From Ailurus styani (taxonomy: Eukaryota; Chordata; Mammalia; Carnivora; Ailuridae), in contig LNAC01000736.1 of NCBI GenBank assembly GCA_002007465.1, positions 460,956 through 524,955 of the forward strand: DNA of 64,000 bases, read 5' to 3'. Below are positions 1 to 12,098 of the stretch, one piece after another. Every line of letters starts with the position of its first letter. The stretch's first letter is position 1. The notes under the pieces were generated by a model that searched no databases, was not told the origin of the DNA, and worked only from the letters and a program-made list of their open reading frames with translations. The position numbers and the translations under genes are program-made.

Positions 1-530
1 TTATTATTTACTATTTCTTTAGTGGATGCCTTAGAGATTTCACCAAGTATCCTTAACTTATGAAATCTGATATTACTCAGTAATTTTACCATTTGCAGTA
101 CTGTAAGAAACTTAGAATATTTTAACTCCATTTGCCCCCCCTTACATTTTATGCTATTTCTTCTCATTATATATACACACACACAGAGACATGTATGAAG
201 ACATTATTGCCTTATACACTGAATGATCATTTAGGCTTCTCCATAGAATTACAATTCCCATTGTTCTTCACTCATTCTTTTCTGTGTTTCCAGGCTTCCT
301 ATTAGATCATTTTCTATTTGCCTAAAAATACTCCTTTTGGTGTTTCCTTTAGTATAAGGCTGCTGGTGATAATTTCTTTGCTTTTTTTGTCTGAAGTCTT
401 TATTTTGACTTCATCTTTTAAAGATATCATTAAAAGGCATAAAATTTCATTATCTTATGCCTTCTATTATACTTGCTGAGAAGTAAAGTTTTAAGTTTAT
501 TATGGTTATTGTTAAGAAGTTGTGCTTCAA

Positions 531-727
531 GGGCGCCTGGGTGGCTTAGTGGGTTAAAGCCTCTGCCTTCAGCTCAGGTCATGATCTCAGGGTCCTGGGA
601 TCGAGGCCCGCATGGTGCTCCCTGCTCAGCGGGAAGCCTGCTTCCTCCTCTCTCTCTGCCTGCCTCTCTGCCTACTTGTGATCTCTCTCTCTGTCAAATA
701 AATAAATAAAATCTTAAAAAAAAAAAA
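531..727 (+). mobile_element. Can-SINE (tRNA-derived, young musteloid type)
   Basis: Complete head starting GGGCGCCTGGGTGG, Pol III box-like region, CT-rich middle, and an AAATAAATAAAATCTT plus poly(A) tail. It is flanked by a 17-bp target-site duplication AAGAAGTTGTGCTTCAA at 514-530 and AAGAAGTTGTACTTCAA at 728-744 (one mismatch). The 473-709 open frame is a translation of this SINE and its flank, not a gene. Confidence 0.95.
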
Positions 728-1236
728 AAGAAGTTGTACTTCAAATTTTTTTTTGTTCTTTATCTTTTGTTTTCAACTTTCTAAGGATAATAACCCCTGG
801 AATAGATTAATTATATTTATTCCTCTTAGCATGGATAGCAGTTCTTGAGTCTGTGGTCTGATACCTTTTATCTGATGCCTGATATCTGTGGGAAAATTAT
901 AAATATCTTTTTTTGCACTATTTTCTCTCTACTTTCCTTCTGCAAGTCCAGTTACGTATGTGCCATACTTTTGACTACATCCCGTATGTTTTTGATATTC
1001 CATTTGGTGAATTTCACCCATTTCCCTCTCAATAATTTGGTCTGGATACATTTCTTCTTATCTAAGATCTTGTTCAAATTTCACTCTATAGATGTGTGTA
1101 ATTCGCTGACAAAAACATTCTAGTTTCAGTTATTTTATTTAATCATTTTTAGTTACAACTATAGTGCTGAACTACATCTTGACATCTAATTTCTTGTATG
1201 GATTAATCAAAGTTATTTTTAAGATCCTATCTTTTA

Positions 1237-1987
1237 TTTATTTATTTATTTTTTTATTTTTTATTTTTTTTTTAATTTTATTTTTATTATTTGCCCAAGG
1301 GGTACAGGTCTGTGAATCATCAGGCTTACATCTTTCACAGCATTCACCAAAGCACAAACCCTCCCCAATGTCCATAACCCATCCACCCTATCCCTACCCT
1401 CCCACCCCCCAGTAACCCTCAGTTTGTTTTGTGAGATNTGCCCCTCAAGTTCCTCATATCAGAGAGATCATATGATAATTGTCTTTCTCTGATTGACTTA
1501 TTTCGCTCAGCATAATACCCTCCAGTTCCATCCATGTCGTTGCGAATGGCAAGATTTCGTTTCTTTTGATAGCTGCATAATATTCCATTGTATATATATA
1601 CCACATCTTCTTTATCCATTCATCTGTTGATGGACATCTAGGTTCTTTCCATAGTTTGGCTATTGTGGACATTGCTGCTATAAACATTCGGGTGCACGTG
1701 CCTCTGAGGAACACTACCTTTGTGTCTTTAGGATAAATACCCAGTAGTGCGATTGCTGGGTCATAGGGTAGCTCCATTTTCAACTTTTTGAGGAATCTCC
1801 ATACTGTTTTCCAGAGTGGCTGCACCAGTTTGCATTCCCACCAACAGTGTAGGAGGGTTCCCCTTTCTCTGCAACCTCGCCAACATCTGTCATTTCCTGA
1901 CTTGTTGATTTTAGCCATTCTGACCCAAAGGACTCCACTCCAAAACTGCTAGCACTCATACAGGAATTCAGTCAAGTGTCAGGATAT
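1237..1987 (-). mobile_element. Carnivore L1, 5'-truncated, with inverted 5' segment
   Basis: Starts with the T-run of an antisense poly(A) tail, then the L1 3' UTR, then the C-terminal end of ORF2. The minus-strand frame 1454-1918 shows the L1 features LLHCWW, LVQPLWK, GIYPKD, CTRMF, KMWYIYTMEYYAAIKRNE. At about 1925 the sequence switches strand: 1926-1987 reads on plus as an upstream reverse-transcriptase-domain piece of ORF2 ([15 protein letters not shown]). A perfect 16-bp target duplication AAGATCCTATCTTTTA lies at 1221-1236 and 1988-2003, so both pieces belong to one insertion. The copy is non-functional. One ambiguous base (N) lies at 1438. Confidence 0.9.
1438..1438. other. Single ambiguous base (N)
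   Basis: One undetermined base inside the L1 3' UTR portion; it puts an X in any translation across it. Confidence 1.
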
Positions 1988-2917
1988 AAGATCCTATCTT
2001 TTAATTCTGTCATTGAGATCTCTGTTGGGTCTGTTTTGTTGTCTCTTTGTTTTGTTGTCTCTTTGATTTCCCCTTGTGTTTGATCATGTAGTCTTATCAT
2101 CTGTTTGCTTGACAATTTTTGGTTGAATATTTTCCATTCTGTTTGATGAATTGTGGAGAAAATTTAAGACAATTCATGTTAATTTCCTTTGGAGAAGATT
2201 TTTTTTTTCAGTTAGATCAGAGGAAATTAGGTTAGAGGCAGATTATCTTAATCCAACAAGGGCTTCAGTGTTTTGGGGAATGATCTACATCTTGTTCATT
2301 CCCATTCCTAATGTATAACCCTTAAGAGTGTTTAAACTGAATAATTGAGGTGTTCACAGCATGCTTTCTTCTTGGTGAGCCTTAAAATCTGGGGGTCCCA
2401 TTTTGGTACACTAAATATGTAAGGTTGTCAGTAGCTCTACTCAGCTTCTAGTCCTCTCAAAGGGCTGTTTCCTTCTCTTTTTATCTGGCCTCTTATCTAC
2501 CATATTCTAGTCAGTAGATTCTTCAAGGAAAAAAAGTAACATCCAGTCACCTCTGTGTGCTTCTTTATCTGGATCTTGGCAGCTCAAGTCCCGCTGCCTT
2601 CAAACAAGGATTTTGGGGTTTTTTTTGTTTTTCATTTGCTTGCTTTTAAACATCTTTTCCAGCTAGTCTAATTCTCATGGTAAAGCTGCTCTCCAATCAT
2701 TTATCATCTAGTTTACTATTATCACATAACTTCTTAGTATTTTCCTTGAACTACTAAATGTAATTTCAATTCTCCTACTTGATATAAGGCTTTTGAACAC
2801 CAGCTATTAGAGGATGGGAAGGACTCAACTGTTGAAAGCTAAGAAGTGAGGCCAGTGTGAAGATGTCTAATGAACACATGTGTTGTTCTACATGAAATGA
2901 ATTTTATATGGGGGATT

Positions 2918-3012
2918 GGAAGAAGGAGAAGAAGAGGAGGAGGAGGAAGGGGGAGGGGAGGAAGAGGAGGGAGAAGGAGGAGAGGAAGAGGAGGAATAAG
3001 CAGAAGGGAAAG
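2918..3012 (+). repeat. GGA/GAA-rich purine tract
   Basis: About 95 bases almost wholly purine on the plus strand, made of irregular GGA, GAA and GGGA units (for example GGAGGAGGAGGAAGGGGGAG). It creates mirrored spurious frames on both strands (Gly/Arg-rich on plus, Leu/Pro-rich on minus). Confidence 0.92.
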
Positions 3013-4770
3013 AAAAAGAATAGAATCCTTCTCCAAGATTAGTATGTGGTGAAAATAGAATGTCCATGGCTGTCAGTCATGTCTGGTTTACAACATAGGC
3101 CAGGATAATTAGTCAGTGACCATGGTCTTTTGAAGAAATGAAAAACCTTTGGGGATAAATATGAGAACAGAGAAAATTTAGATGTTTAATAAGGAATAAA
3201 AACAAAAGAGATGTGTTAATCATTAGAAATATTTCTCAAATCTGCCTCTGCCCTGGCATGGACACCATTGTAAAGCCAGGATAAGCAATTTGCAACAAAA
3301 CACAGCTTATAGATATTTGGAAGGTGAGGAAGAAGGAGAGAAGATACACAGATTGAGAGAGAAGGAGACATTCATTCTGCAAAGCTGGATTAGAGAGGAT
3401 TTCATGCTCATCTCCAAAGGTCTGTATGTGTTGTATGTAAGGATCCTCAGGTTTCACTCAAGTCAGGGAAATGCACCCACATAGGTCTGGGTGGATGATG
3501 GGTAAGAGTCAGAGCATAAACTGCATCATTGTAGGTGGGAAGACTAAAAGCCCTCTCAAAGATGTATGTGCCAACTCAAACAAGAATAATATTGATTCTC
3601 AATGTAGTCTACTTAATATTTGGGTTTTTTAAAATATTTCATTTACATAAAGTTCTAATTATACCCTTTTGATGTCTCAAGTATTCATAGGAACGATGAT
3701 GGAGACAAATTCTGTGAAGTTAAACACCACAAGAATTAAATTTTAAAGTACAAGATTCGAGCTACAACCATGAAGATCCTTTTTCTAGATGCTGCATAGA
3801 AAACTGAGAGAGGACTATCCTGAGCCCTCTCATCGGAATCACAGGTGGTAACAAAAAGACACACTGTCCGTTTTGTCTCTCCGGGGCAGTAATAACATTC
3901 CGCACATTATGTAACCCACTAAGGTTACATAAGAAATCCACTACAAAGTGGGAGTCACAGAATAATAGCAAAATGATAACTGTGTTTGTGTTTGTTTGTG
4001 TGTGTTTTCAATGCCAGATGCTGTAAGAAAGTGGGAAATCAAGCTTTTAAAGGTGATGGGCCAATTTCCTTACAACCTGGAGATTCATCCACTTAAAGTT
4101 TAAGATGAAAGAGGGAACATGATGGAACTGTTCTTGCATATCGTAAAACAATCCTGTAAACATGTAAAATAGAAACCGTAAAGCCCAAATGGCATTAAGA
4201 AGAAAACACTTACAGTCCCTCCTGGCAACCACAGGCCCGGCTGACTGCTTGTAAGTCTGCACTTACAGTGTGAAATCAGCAAGAGAAAAGTGTGTTTCCT
4301 TCAATAATGAAGAGACTTGACTAACACTGGTCACAAGGCAGAGTGATTTCCATTATTCAGAAAACTTCTCAATTCAAGTGCTGTATACATGTAATTTACT
4401 CCTACAGAAAGTCATTTGGATTTTAACCTGAGATCCTCAATTTAAAACAAATTGAAGGGCACTTAAGTGTAAGCTTTTTGAAGATCATTCTCTATATGGC
4501 CCTCTAGTTATGTTACAAATTTTATATTACTATTTCTGTTTATCTGTTATTGGAATGTAATAACACTTAATGCTATCGATTTGGAAAACCTTTTTCTGAG
4601 TATTGGATTGGAAATATTTTAAGGTAGTTAGAGTACTTACTCTAAAGCTTAAGGGGGCTCATGCTAAGATTTGAACATATTCTAGGATGCATATTATAGG
4701 ATGGATAGATTCTGTCAGGGGTCTGCAATTTTTCAAATTCTAGGAATTCTTGAGGAAAAACGGTGGTACA
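3013..4770. other. Unrecognised non-coding stretch
   Basis: About 1.75 kb with scattered stops and only short frames of ordinary composition. I recognise no repeat family, exon signals or RNA gene here. It may hold very old repeats too diverged to identify by eye. Confidence 0.5.
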
Positions 4771-4777
4771 AATAGAA

Positions 4778-4905
4778 GATATATATATGTATGTATATAT
4801 ATATATATATATATACATACATATATATACACACACACACACATATACACCTATACACACTCACATATATACACACACACATATATATGCACTATATACT
4901 ATAGG
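4778..4905 (+). repeat. Compound AT / GTAT / AC microsatellite
   Basis: Runs of (TA)n, with TATG and ATAC units, pass into two (AC)n blocks separated by short breaks. The T/A-only part is self-complementary. The short Tyr/Ile/His-rich frames here come from the repeat. Confidence 0.93.
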
Positions 4906-4999
4906 CCTATATTATGTACAGGTGTTATATGTTACATATTGATATTATATATAATGTGTATCTATGCACATATATGTATTTATATACATGTATATTATA

Positions 5000-5824
5000 G
5001 GTATTATAAGAATTATTAAATTTTGGTCCAATACCAAACCATTTTAAGGATCATTTCTTTGTAATTATAATTAGATTATTCCTAGCTTAGAGTAAAATTT
5101 GCATTAAAATTACAGAATCACAACAATTGCTTTGATTGTGTTGGGACCCACAAGAATTATCTTCACCCTCAGAGTCCATTCTATATATGGTCTATGTCAC
5201 AGATCATGACCTTGGTGTGGGCTCTGGTCCTTCACTTCATCCACCCTCTTACGCAGGAAGTACTCAGAGATTGTTTATATGTGTTTCCAGTGCAGTCCTC
5301 AAACCTTCCTCCTGTCAACTGAGGCCTGACTTTCTCTGCAAATGCACTGTTGTTCCCCTCTCCCCCCGACTTCTGCTTCTGTGACCCACCACACATTCTA
5401 GTGCAGTCATGTCCACTGCTTTTGTTGGTACAACGGGGGTGTCTCATCTCCTGTGATCTTGACTCCTCCCCCTTTATTTTGTACACCAGGACTCCTCAAA
5501 TCCTCTACCTGGGAAGCTATTCTGCTTTCTCCTTTTCTCCCTTTGTCTTTGTTCCTACCTTTTAAGGCCATTCTTCCAAGTTTGCATTTCAAAGTCCACA
5601 GACCAGACTAGCAATTCCCCTAGAATGCAAGGAAGCCAGCCAGAGAATACTTTCAGTAGCAGAGTGGGTGAGACAGAGAAGACTCACATACAAACCCATT
5701 TGGTCTGAATGCTGTTTATGAATATGGACTCCTTACCTTTTCGTATGTCAACATGCTCCAGATTCCTACATACCTACATTTTCAGTTAATATTTAAATTG
5801 AAGCCTCTCTTAGGAAGGAATAGA
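5000..5824. other. Unrecognised stretch, pyrimidine-rich in 5220-5570
   Basis: AT-rich at first, then a CT-rich segment around 5220-5570 that leaves opposite-strand frames open by composition. No family or exon structure recognised. Confidence 0.45.
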
Positions 5825-5984
5825 GTAGCACTTCTCAAAGTTGAAAATACACACTAATTGCTTGGGGAAGTTGAAAAACAACAGATTCCGATTCCATGGG
5901 TCACACAAGGAGCATGAGACTCCGCCTTTCTGACACACTCCCTAGCGTTGATTATGCCTCCAGGCTCAAGTCCACACTTGGAGT
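5825..5984 (+). mobile_element. MER5A-like hAT-Charlie DNA transposon relic
   Basis: Begins AGTAGCACTTCTCAAAGTTG, has a middle resembling 'CTTGGGGAAGTTGAAAAACA ... AGATTCCGATTCCATGGGTC', and ends CACACTTGGAGTGA. This order matches the MER5A pattern (TTCTCAAACTTT ... GGACCACACTTTGAGAA) as I recall it. Diverged; boundaries approximate. Confidence 0.65.
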
Positions 5985-6367
5985 GACAAGTCCATGGGGT
6001 CTGAAATAGTTCATAACTTCTAATTTAAAATTATTTTACATAATGTTTTCAAAACTTATATTTATAAATCAGTACAATGATACAACACTTTCTTAGGGTA
6101 AGATTTAGAAAAAAAATACATTGCATTTTTCCCCCCAGAGCATTTACCCTATCAGACCATCGGCCATATTCCCTCAGTAGTGGGCACCAGGAGTCTCAGG
6201 GGAATAGAGGGGCAGGGAGCTCTGACCTTTCCCCTGCCTTCATACTTCCCCAATGCTGCTCACAGCTACTACACAACTAGCTCTCTCAGAAAAATAATGG
6301 TGGGAGTGTGTGGGGTGAGTGTTCTTGATTAAAAGAGGTGGACATGGTTTAGAACTATAATTTTGTT

Positions 6368-6583
6368 TTTTTTTTGTTTTTTTTTTTTTAAAGATTTTAT
6401 TTATTTATTTGACACAGAGAGAGAGAGAGATCACAAGTAGGCAGAGAGGCAGGCAGAGAGAGAGGAGGAAGCAGGCTCCCTGCCGAGCAGAGAGCCCGAT
6501 GTGGGCCTCGATCCCAGGACCCTGAGATCATGACCTGAGCCAAAGGCAGAGGCTTTAAACCGCTGAGCCACCCAGGCGCCCCA
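6368..6583 (-). mobile_element. Can-SINE, young type, antisense
   Basis: Antisense order: poly(T), AAAGATTTTATTTATTTATT, GA-rich block, GGGCCTCGATCCCAGGACCC, ending GCCACCCAGGCGCCCC. Target-site duplication AGAACTATAATTTTGTT (17 bp, perfect) at 6351-6367 and 6584-6600. Confidence 0.95.
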
Positions 6584-6600
6584 AGAACTATAATTTTGTT

Positions 6601-7324
6601 AAAGATGGAGAGGACATGTTCACTTGTATGGTTCTTTTACCAACAGATCTTCCATAAATAGCAAAACCAAACCACACAAAAGGCAGAGGGAACAATGAGA
6701 CATCCTAGCTGCATGAAACCTTTCATGTAAACACCCAAATAGTGAGTACCAGGCATTGCTGGTCACAGGATGAAGATATCAGTAGGAGCCAAGTAGGACC
6801 CTAGGAGAAGCTGAGCTTAAAACCAGGTTCAACATGACACATGAAAGGAAGGAACAAAGTCTGGAGTGAGGGCCAGGAAGTTGAAGGAAGATGAAAGCCG
6901 TGGGCAGAGACAAGACGAAATGTGTAGGATGGGCTTGTCTCCAGAGGTCCTCACCCAATTACTACATGCAAGAGAGCAGGGTCTTATCACAGCATTCAGT
7001 GGTCTCCCCAGGCTGGACTGTGACCACAGTGTAAGGGCCAAACTGGGTAAAAAAATACAGAAATGTTTTCCAACCCAGAGATTGGGCATAGTGTCCTGAG
7101 GTCTTGAATACACAGGGCCACACAGGAGAAAGTGAGAGCATGAAATGAGAGAATAGAATCTTTCTGTCTTCTGGTCTAAGAGCCAACAAATGTATCCAAA
7201 GAGAGACCCAGGTTCAGATCATGCTGGTTACACTATGAGCGACTGGGGCCTTGGACCCCCTCTCATGGGCCTATCCAAGATACAGAAGGAGAACCTCTAT
7301 AAGTAGTGATAGTTAATACTCTTA
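6601..7324. other. Unrecognised stretch
   Basis: No repeat family, exon signal or RNA structure recognised. The overlapping short frames on both strands near 6830-7190 show no domain. Confidence 0.45.
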
Positions 7325-7505
7325 ATCGGGAGTCCCAAACCCTTTCCAGCTGTGTGGCTTTGGTGAGTGGCTTCAACCTTCTGACATTCAGTTTCTTCCC
7401 CTCTGTGTAGAATAATACGAATACCTCCCTGGAATTATTGTTGTCTGAATCAAAAATAATGATGTAAAGCTTTTCTTTTTACCTAGCTCATAAGTAAAAC
7501 CTAAT
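7325..7505 (+). mobile_element. MIR SINE relic
   Basis: MIR order on plus: 'CCAGCTGTGTGGCTTTGGTG', then 'CTGACATTCAGTTTCTTCCC', then 'AATAATACGAATACCTCC' and a GAATCAAA-type segment. Typical diverged mammalian-wide copy. Confidence 0.75.
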
Positions 7506-8680
7506 GAGTTGTGCTTGCCTCTGTTGGAATGTTACCTAACTTAAGATTATGGCATAAAAAGACAAGATGAGCCATAACTTAAGTCCATTTTCTAGATGGT
7601 GCAAGCAATGGTGAAGATGGAAGATAAAATCACATTGTTTGGGGTCCAGAAAGGTTTCACAAATCTATCAAACCAGAACATGAATTTATCGTGTCACCAG
7701 CATTGTGTTCACTTTTGTATTGTAAAACAAACTCAGCCAGTACGAGCCTGCCAAATACTTTCAAGTGCTGGGATTTTGTTTTATCCCAGTTGCCATTTTG
7801 GAAGGAAATAGTTAAATCCTTTCTGAGCTTCTTCTCACAGCTGGGAAGCAAGCAAGTGAAAACAATATAAGTACAAGGTTTTCAGATTTATTAGAAATGT
7901 AAGAAGACAGTTAATTGTCCAGTAAAAAATAAATGTAAAACCAGCTATGTAAGCTTCTAAAAAAAGACCTGAAGCAAGTGATGTTTAAATAAAAAAATAA
8001 AAATCTGATGGTTGAAGGCCATGCTTAGTAAATCAATAGTTTAATTAGAAGTTGTGAGACCAGACTTATCCCTTTAGAAGTAGACATAATAAATTATAAA
8101 CACCTTAGTTAGTGATTCATTTAGGTAATATTTTTGACATATTTTTCTTAGAGACTGTCAAAAAGAAAAAAAAAGAAAAAAGCATTTAGCATGATGATTC
8201 ATTGAAATGCACTGTCAATTCCCTTCTCGAATTGAGTTCCCTTTATCCTGAAGGTTCACAAGGGCATCACATAAATCATTTCTTTTCAGTATATGTACTT
8301 TTTGTTCCTCTGAAATGTAGTCAGCTTCCAGTAAGTTCTTTGTATGTCTGCTTTAAAACACCGTGAAGCTCTACCAAGGGTTCTGTGACCAAAGGCTGTA
8401 AACATTGCTATGCATTTTTAACTCTGACGCTCCACTCCAGGTCCAAATTCCCTGCTCTGAGCTGCAACCTGGGCTGCTTTGGCGCCATCTTAAAGAGGGA
8501 TGTCTTTGTGGGTTTGGAATCCCTGCCTTGCCCCCTGACTTTAGTTTATGTATTTATTTTGGGGCCTCGGGGACACAGAATTGAATTAAGCATGTGATGG
8601 ATTTTTGTCATATGTTCGGCAAGCACTTCTCTTGTTGGGTCCATATGTTTGTTTTGTTTTTTTTTCTCCTTCCCATCTTT
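7506..8680. other. AT-rich unrecognised stretch
   Basis: Contains A-rich runs (about 7920-8000 and 8160-8185) but no repeat I can name and no exon-like signal. Confidence 0.45.
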
Positions 8681-9665
8681 AGCTTCATGTACTGAACATG
8701 CTGCTCTTCAATTCATCCTGTGTGTTTACTTATATACATGTAATTGTATCCTGGAACACTGTCAGTATATTTGTGTGCTTTTTTTTTTTTCAATGACATA
8801 AATTGTACTGTGCCATGGGTCTCCATTTGCTTTGCCCCCTTTTCTTTTCCATTTCTAAATCCTTCTGATCTAGCCATGTTGCTAGAAATAAAGAATTATA
8901 ATTATTTCTGACTAGCCAGGGTATGTGCCTTTCATACTAATTATCTTTTTCTCCAGTGATGAACACTTACATTGCTTCCTCACTGCTATGATTAATACGA
9001 TGGACTTGAACAGGTATTTTGTTAGGATAGACCTAGGGATGGGATTGCTAGGTTCCATTCCTACTTAATTTCTTTAAATAGTTTTAGATTACTTTTCAGC
9101 TGAGATATACCAATTTCTATTTCCATCCACAGTTCATAGAAGTGTCTTTCCCCCCATCCTGGCCAGCACTTGCTGATATGTTCATGATAAGATGCCCCAC
9201 TCACTAAAAATCGGAGACACAACTCTCACTTGATGCCTTTCTGCCATGATTTCCTTGAGAGAGGGCCCGCCTTGTGGTAGCTGTGGGCAGCATTCAGGGA
9301 ATATGGCTGATGGTCTGACGTGGTAGATGCTTTGAGGAAAGAAATACAATGTGTTTCTCCAAAGTCTTACATTAAGAAAGTGCCAAATCCTTTTACCGAT
9401 TCATAAATACGTGATTTAAAACCTGAATGTAAAATATTTCTCAAATTAGAAGCTTAAAAATATTTATATATTCCAAAATAATTTATATATTTTTCCTCCT
9501 CTCTTATTGTTTAGCTTTAGAGGTTTTATGTTTCATATTTAGATATTTTATGAATTTAAAGTTTGTTTGGGGTTGATGTTTGAGGTAGGAATCTGGGTTT
9601 ATCTTGATACTATGTGTCAGTCGATATAGCACCATCTACTTAATTTATATTTTCCTTAATGATTT

Positions 9666-9845
9666 TTTTTAAGATTTTATTTATTTCAGAGAGAGAGAGA
9701 GCACGAGCAGGTAGAGCAGCAGGCAGAGGAAGGATCAGACTCTTCACTGAGCAGGGAGCCCAATGAGGGGCTCCATCCCAGGACTCTGGGATCATGACCT
9801 GAGCTGAAGGCAGATGCTTAACTGACTGAGCCACCCAGGTGCCTC
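9666..9845 (-). mobile_element. Older Can-SINE, antisense, in the ancient L1
   Basis: Antisense order AAGATTTTATTTATTTCAGAG, GAGCACGAGCAGG, ATCATGACCTGAGC, ending GACTGAGCCACCCAGGTGCC. Flanks share an imperfect TAATGATTTT / TAGTGATTTT repeat, probably the target duplication. The minus frame 9640-9834 is SINE translation. Confidence 0.9.
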
Positions 9846-11989
9846 TCTCTAGTGATTTTCCATAACATATCTACAACATGCCACACTTCCAAGTCTGTTT
9901 CTGGGATCACTATCCTCTTCCATTGTTCTATATATTCTTTGTGCTAGATTAGCCTTCTTACTTTCATTTTTAAAAAGACATCTTTATTATTTGAGGAAAT
10001 TTATTATTTCATATGACTTATAGAATTAATAGAGAAAAAAGTTCCCACCAAGTTTCTGCTGGGATATTTATTCTAATTACTTTATTCTAATTGCATAATT
10101 TATGAAGATTGACATCTTTATAACTTCTGGCATCCCACGTGTAAGCCGAATACATATTCTATTTGTTTAGATTTTCTTTCATATTCTTTAATAGAGTTAC
10201 ATTACTTTTTTTCCCATAAAAGTTGTGTGCATTCTTGTGAGGGTGTTTCCCATTCTTTGTAGTTTTTGTGACAATTGTGAATGGCACCCTATTTTCTTAT
10301 ATATTTTCTAGTTGACCATTATCAGTTATAGAGAAATCCTAGTGATCTGTACACAGCATCCATAATGATCTTTAATTATTCTCTTCCAATCCTTATTCTA
10401 CCTATTACTCTTACATATCTTTTTTCTTTGGCCATCAGTATCACATTGAAATTAATAGGAATGCTTCTAAAATTTCCTTAGTAAAAATGAGGTTTGGTTT
10501 GACTCCTTTAGATGCTGTTTTTGATGTTAAAACTTTCTTGAATTCCTGAGATGACATAACTTAGCATGACATATGTTTTCTGTAAACTATTAGATTGTAT
10601 AATTTAATAGAATATTTACATATTTGCATTTATGTGAAATTGTCTTACAATATTATTTTTTCTTTTGAAATATTCTTATAGTAGCATCAAAAAATAAATG
10701 TGGCAGCTTTTTTTTCCATTTTATGAAACTAGAAGAAGATCATCTGTTCCTGGAGAATTTGGTACAACTCAGCTATAAAACCACCTACTATTGGCAGTGA
10801 TTCTGAGGGGAGGGAATGGAGATGGGAGCACGGTGCATCAGTTTTTTACCACTATTTCAAAAATTTTTAGTGACTATTGGTCCATTTATTTCTTTTTTGA
10901 ATTTTAACATCTCTATAACAGATGTAGTTAGACACATTTCATGATTATTTTGCTTATACATATCTTTTTTTTTCTTAATGATGTATGGATAGATGTTTGT
11001 CTAAATTGTTAGCCTTTTTGAAAAATTCAGTTTGTTTTTTAATTATTTCTATTACTGTACCTTTTGTTCTCTGTTTCAATTTCACCCTTCTTTTTATTCT
11101 CGTCTTTTATGTTTACTTTTATTCACTTGGCCTTTCCTGCCTTGCTTTTTTTTTTTTTCTGCCATTCTTTCTTATTTACCAATTAAGCTATAAATTTCCT
11201 TGTAACTTTTAAACTATTTCTCACAAACCAACACGTAGTATTTGCATCATCGTTCAGTGACCAATGGTTATTTTAATTATGTATTGTTTGTATGTTTTTA
11301 AATTGATTGCCTGATTGTCAAAATCTTAGTCTATGTATACTGACTCTTTTTCATTTATTGGTTTTCTCTGTAGCTTAGTGCATAGCCCATTTTTGTGATT
11401 GTTTTCTATGTGCCTAAGGAGAATATACGGTCTGTGTTTACAGGCCATAAAAAGTTCTGTTCATCTATTAGCCCAAGCACATCAGCTTCTGTGTCTTTTT
11501 TAATTATTTTGACTGTTGGCCAATTACTTTTCAAGAGGAATTTATTGAGGTTCTCATTAGTTGTAAATTCAACTGTTTTTTCCCCCTGTAATTCTGTCAG
11601 TTGTTGAAACTATATTTCTAGGTGTATATAGGCTCACAGTCATAACATCTTCTGGATTATTGTTTCTTTTCCTAATATTTAAAAATCTTTGTCTTTTCTG
11701 ATTTTTTAAAGCCAAGCTTTATTTTGTCTTATGTTAAAGTTTTTCCCTGACTATAATTTGGTTCATACTTCATGGGTATATATTTTCTTCCACTTTTATT
11801 TTCAAACTTTCTCTCACCTTTCGCTTAAATATGTTTCTTTTAAACGATATAGTGATGGTCTCCACTTTTATTCAATCTGTCCTTCTCTGTTAATTTAAGC
11901 ATTTTTGGTAATTGCTGTCATTTAAAAACTGTTCCACTATTTTATTTCCTATTTTTATTTGCCAGACATCTTTTTATTTGTCACACATC

Positions 11990-12098
11990 TTTTTATTTAT
12001 TTGTTTTTGTAATCTCTATGCCCAAGTGGGGCTCAAACTCATGACTCCAAGATCAAGAGTCACATGCTCTGCTGACTGAGCCAGCTAAGGGCTCCTAT
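11990..12098 (-). mobile_element. Old Can-SINE fragment, antisense
   Basis: Antisense tRNA-like part: GGGGCTCAAACTCATGACTC, AGATCAAGAGTCACATGCTC, TGACTGAGCCAGCTAAGGGC. It differs from the young type and resembles the older tRNA-Lys-derived carnivore subfamily. It interrupts the ancient L1. Confidence 0.85.

Larger units (their letters stand above)
1..2720 (-). mobile_element. Ancient L1 fragment, antisense, interrupted by younger insertions
   Basis: T-rich sequence that reads on the minus strand like the region at and upstream of ORF2 of old mammalian L1M elements. Recalled landmarks include 'GCTGCTGGTGATAATTTC' near 360 and 'GTCTGAAGTCTTTATTTTGAC' split around 390-410. The fragment continues at 745-1220 and 2004-2720 in consistent order once the SINE (531-727) and L1 (1237-1987) are removed. 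It is heavily diverged and holds no long open frame. The left end lies outside the window and the right limit is approximate. Family assignment is from memory of consensus sequence. Confidence 0.62.

Noticed and set aside
1454..1918. 154-codon minus frame that looks protein-like
   Set aside because: It is the C-terminal part of L1 ORF2 in a truncated, inverted insertion, not a host gene.
2839..3052. Leu/Pro-rich and Gly/Arg-rich frames
   Set aside because: Translations of the GGA purine tract on the two strands.
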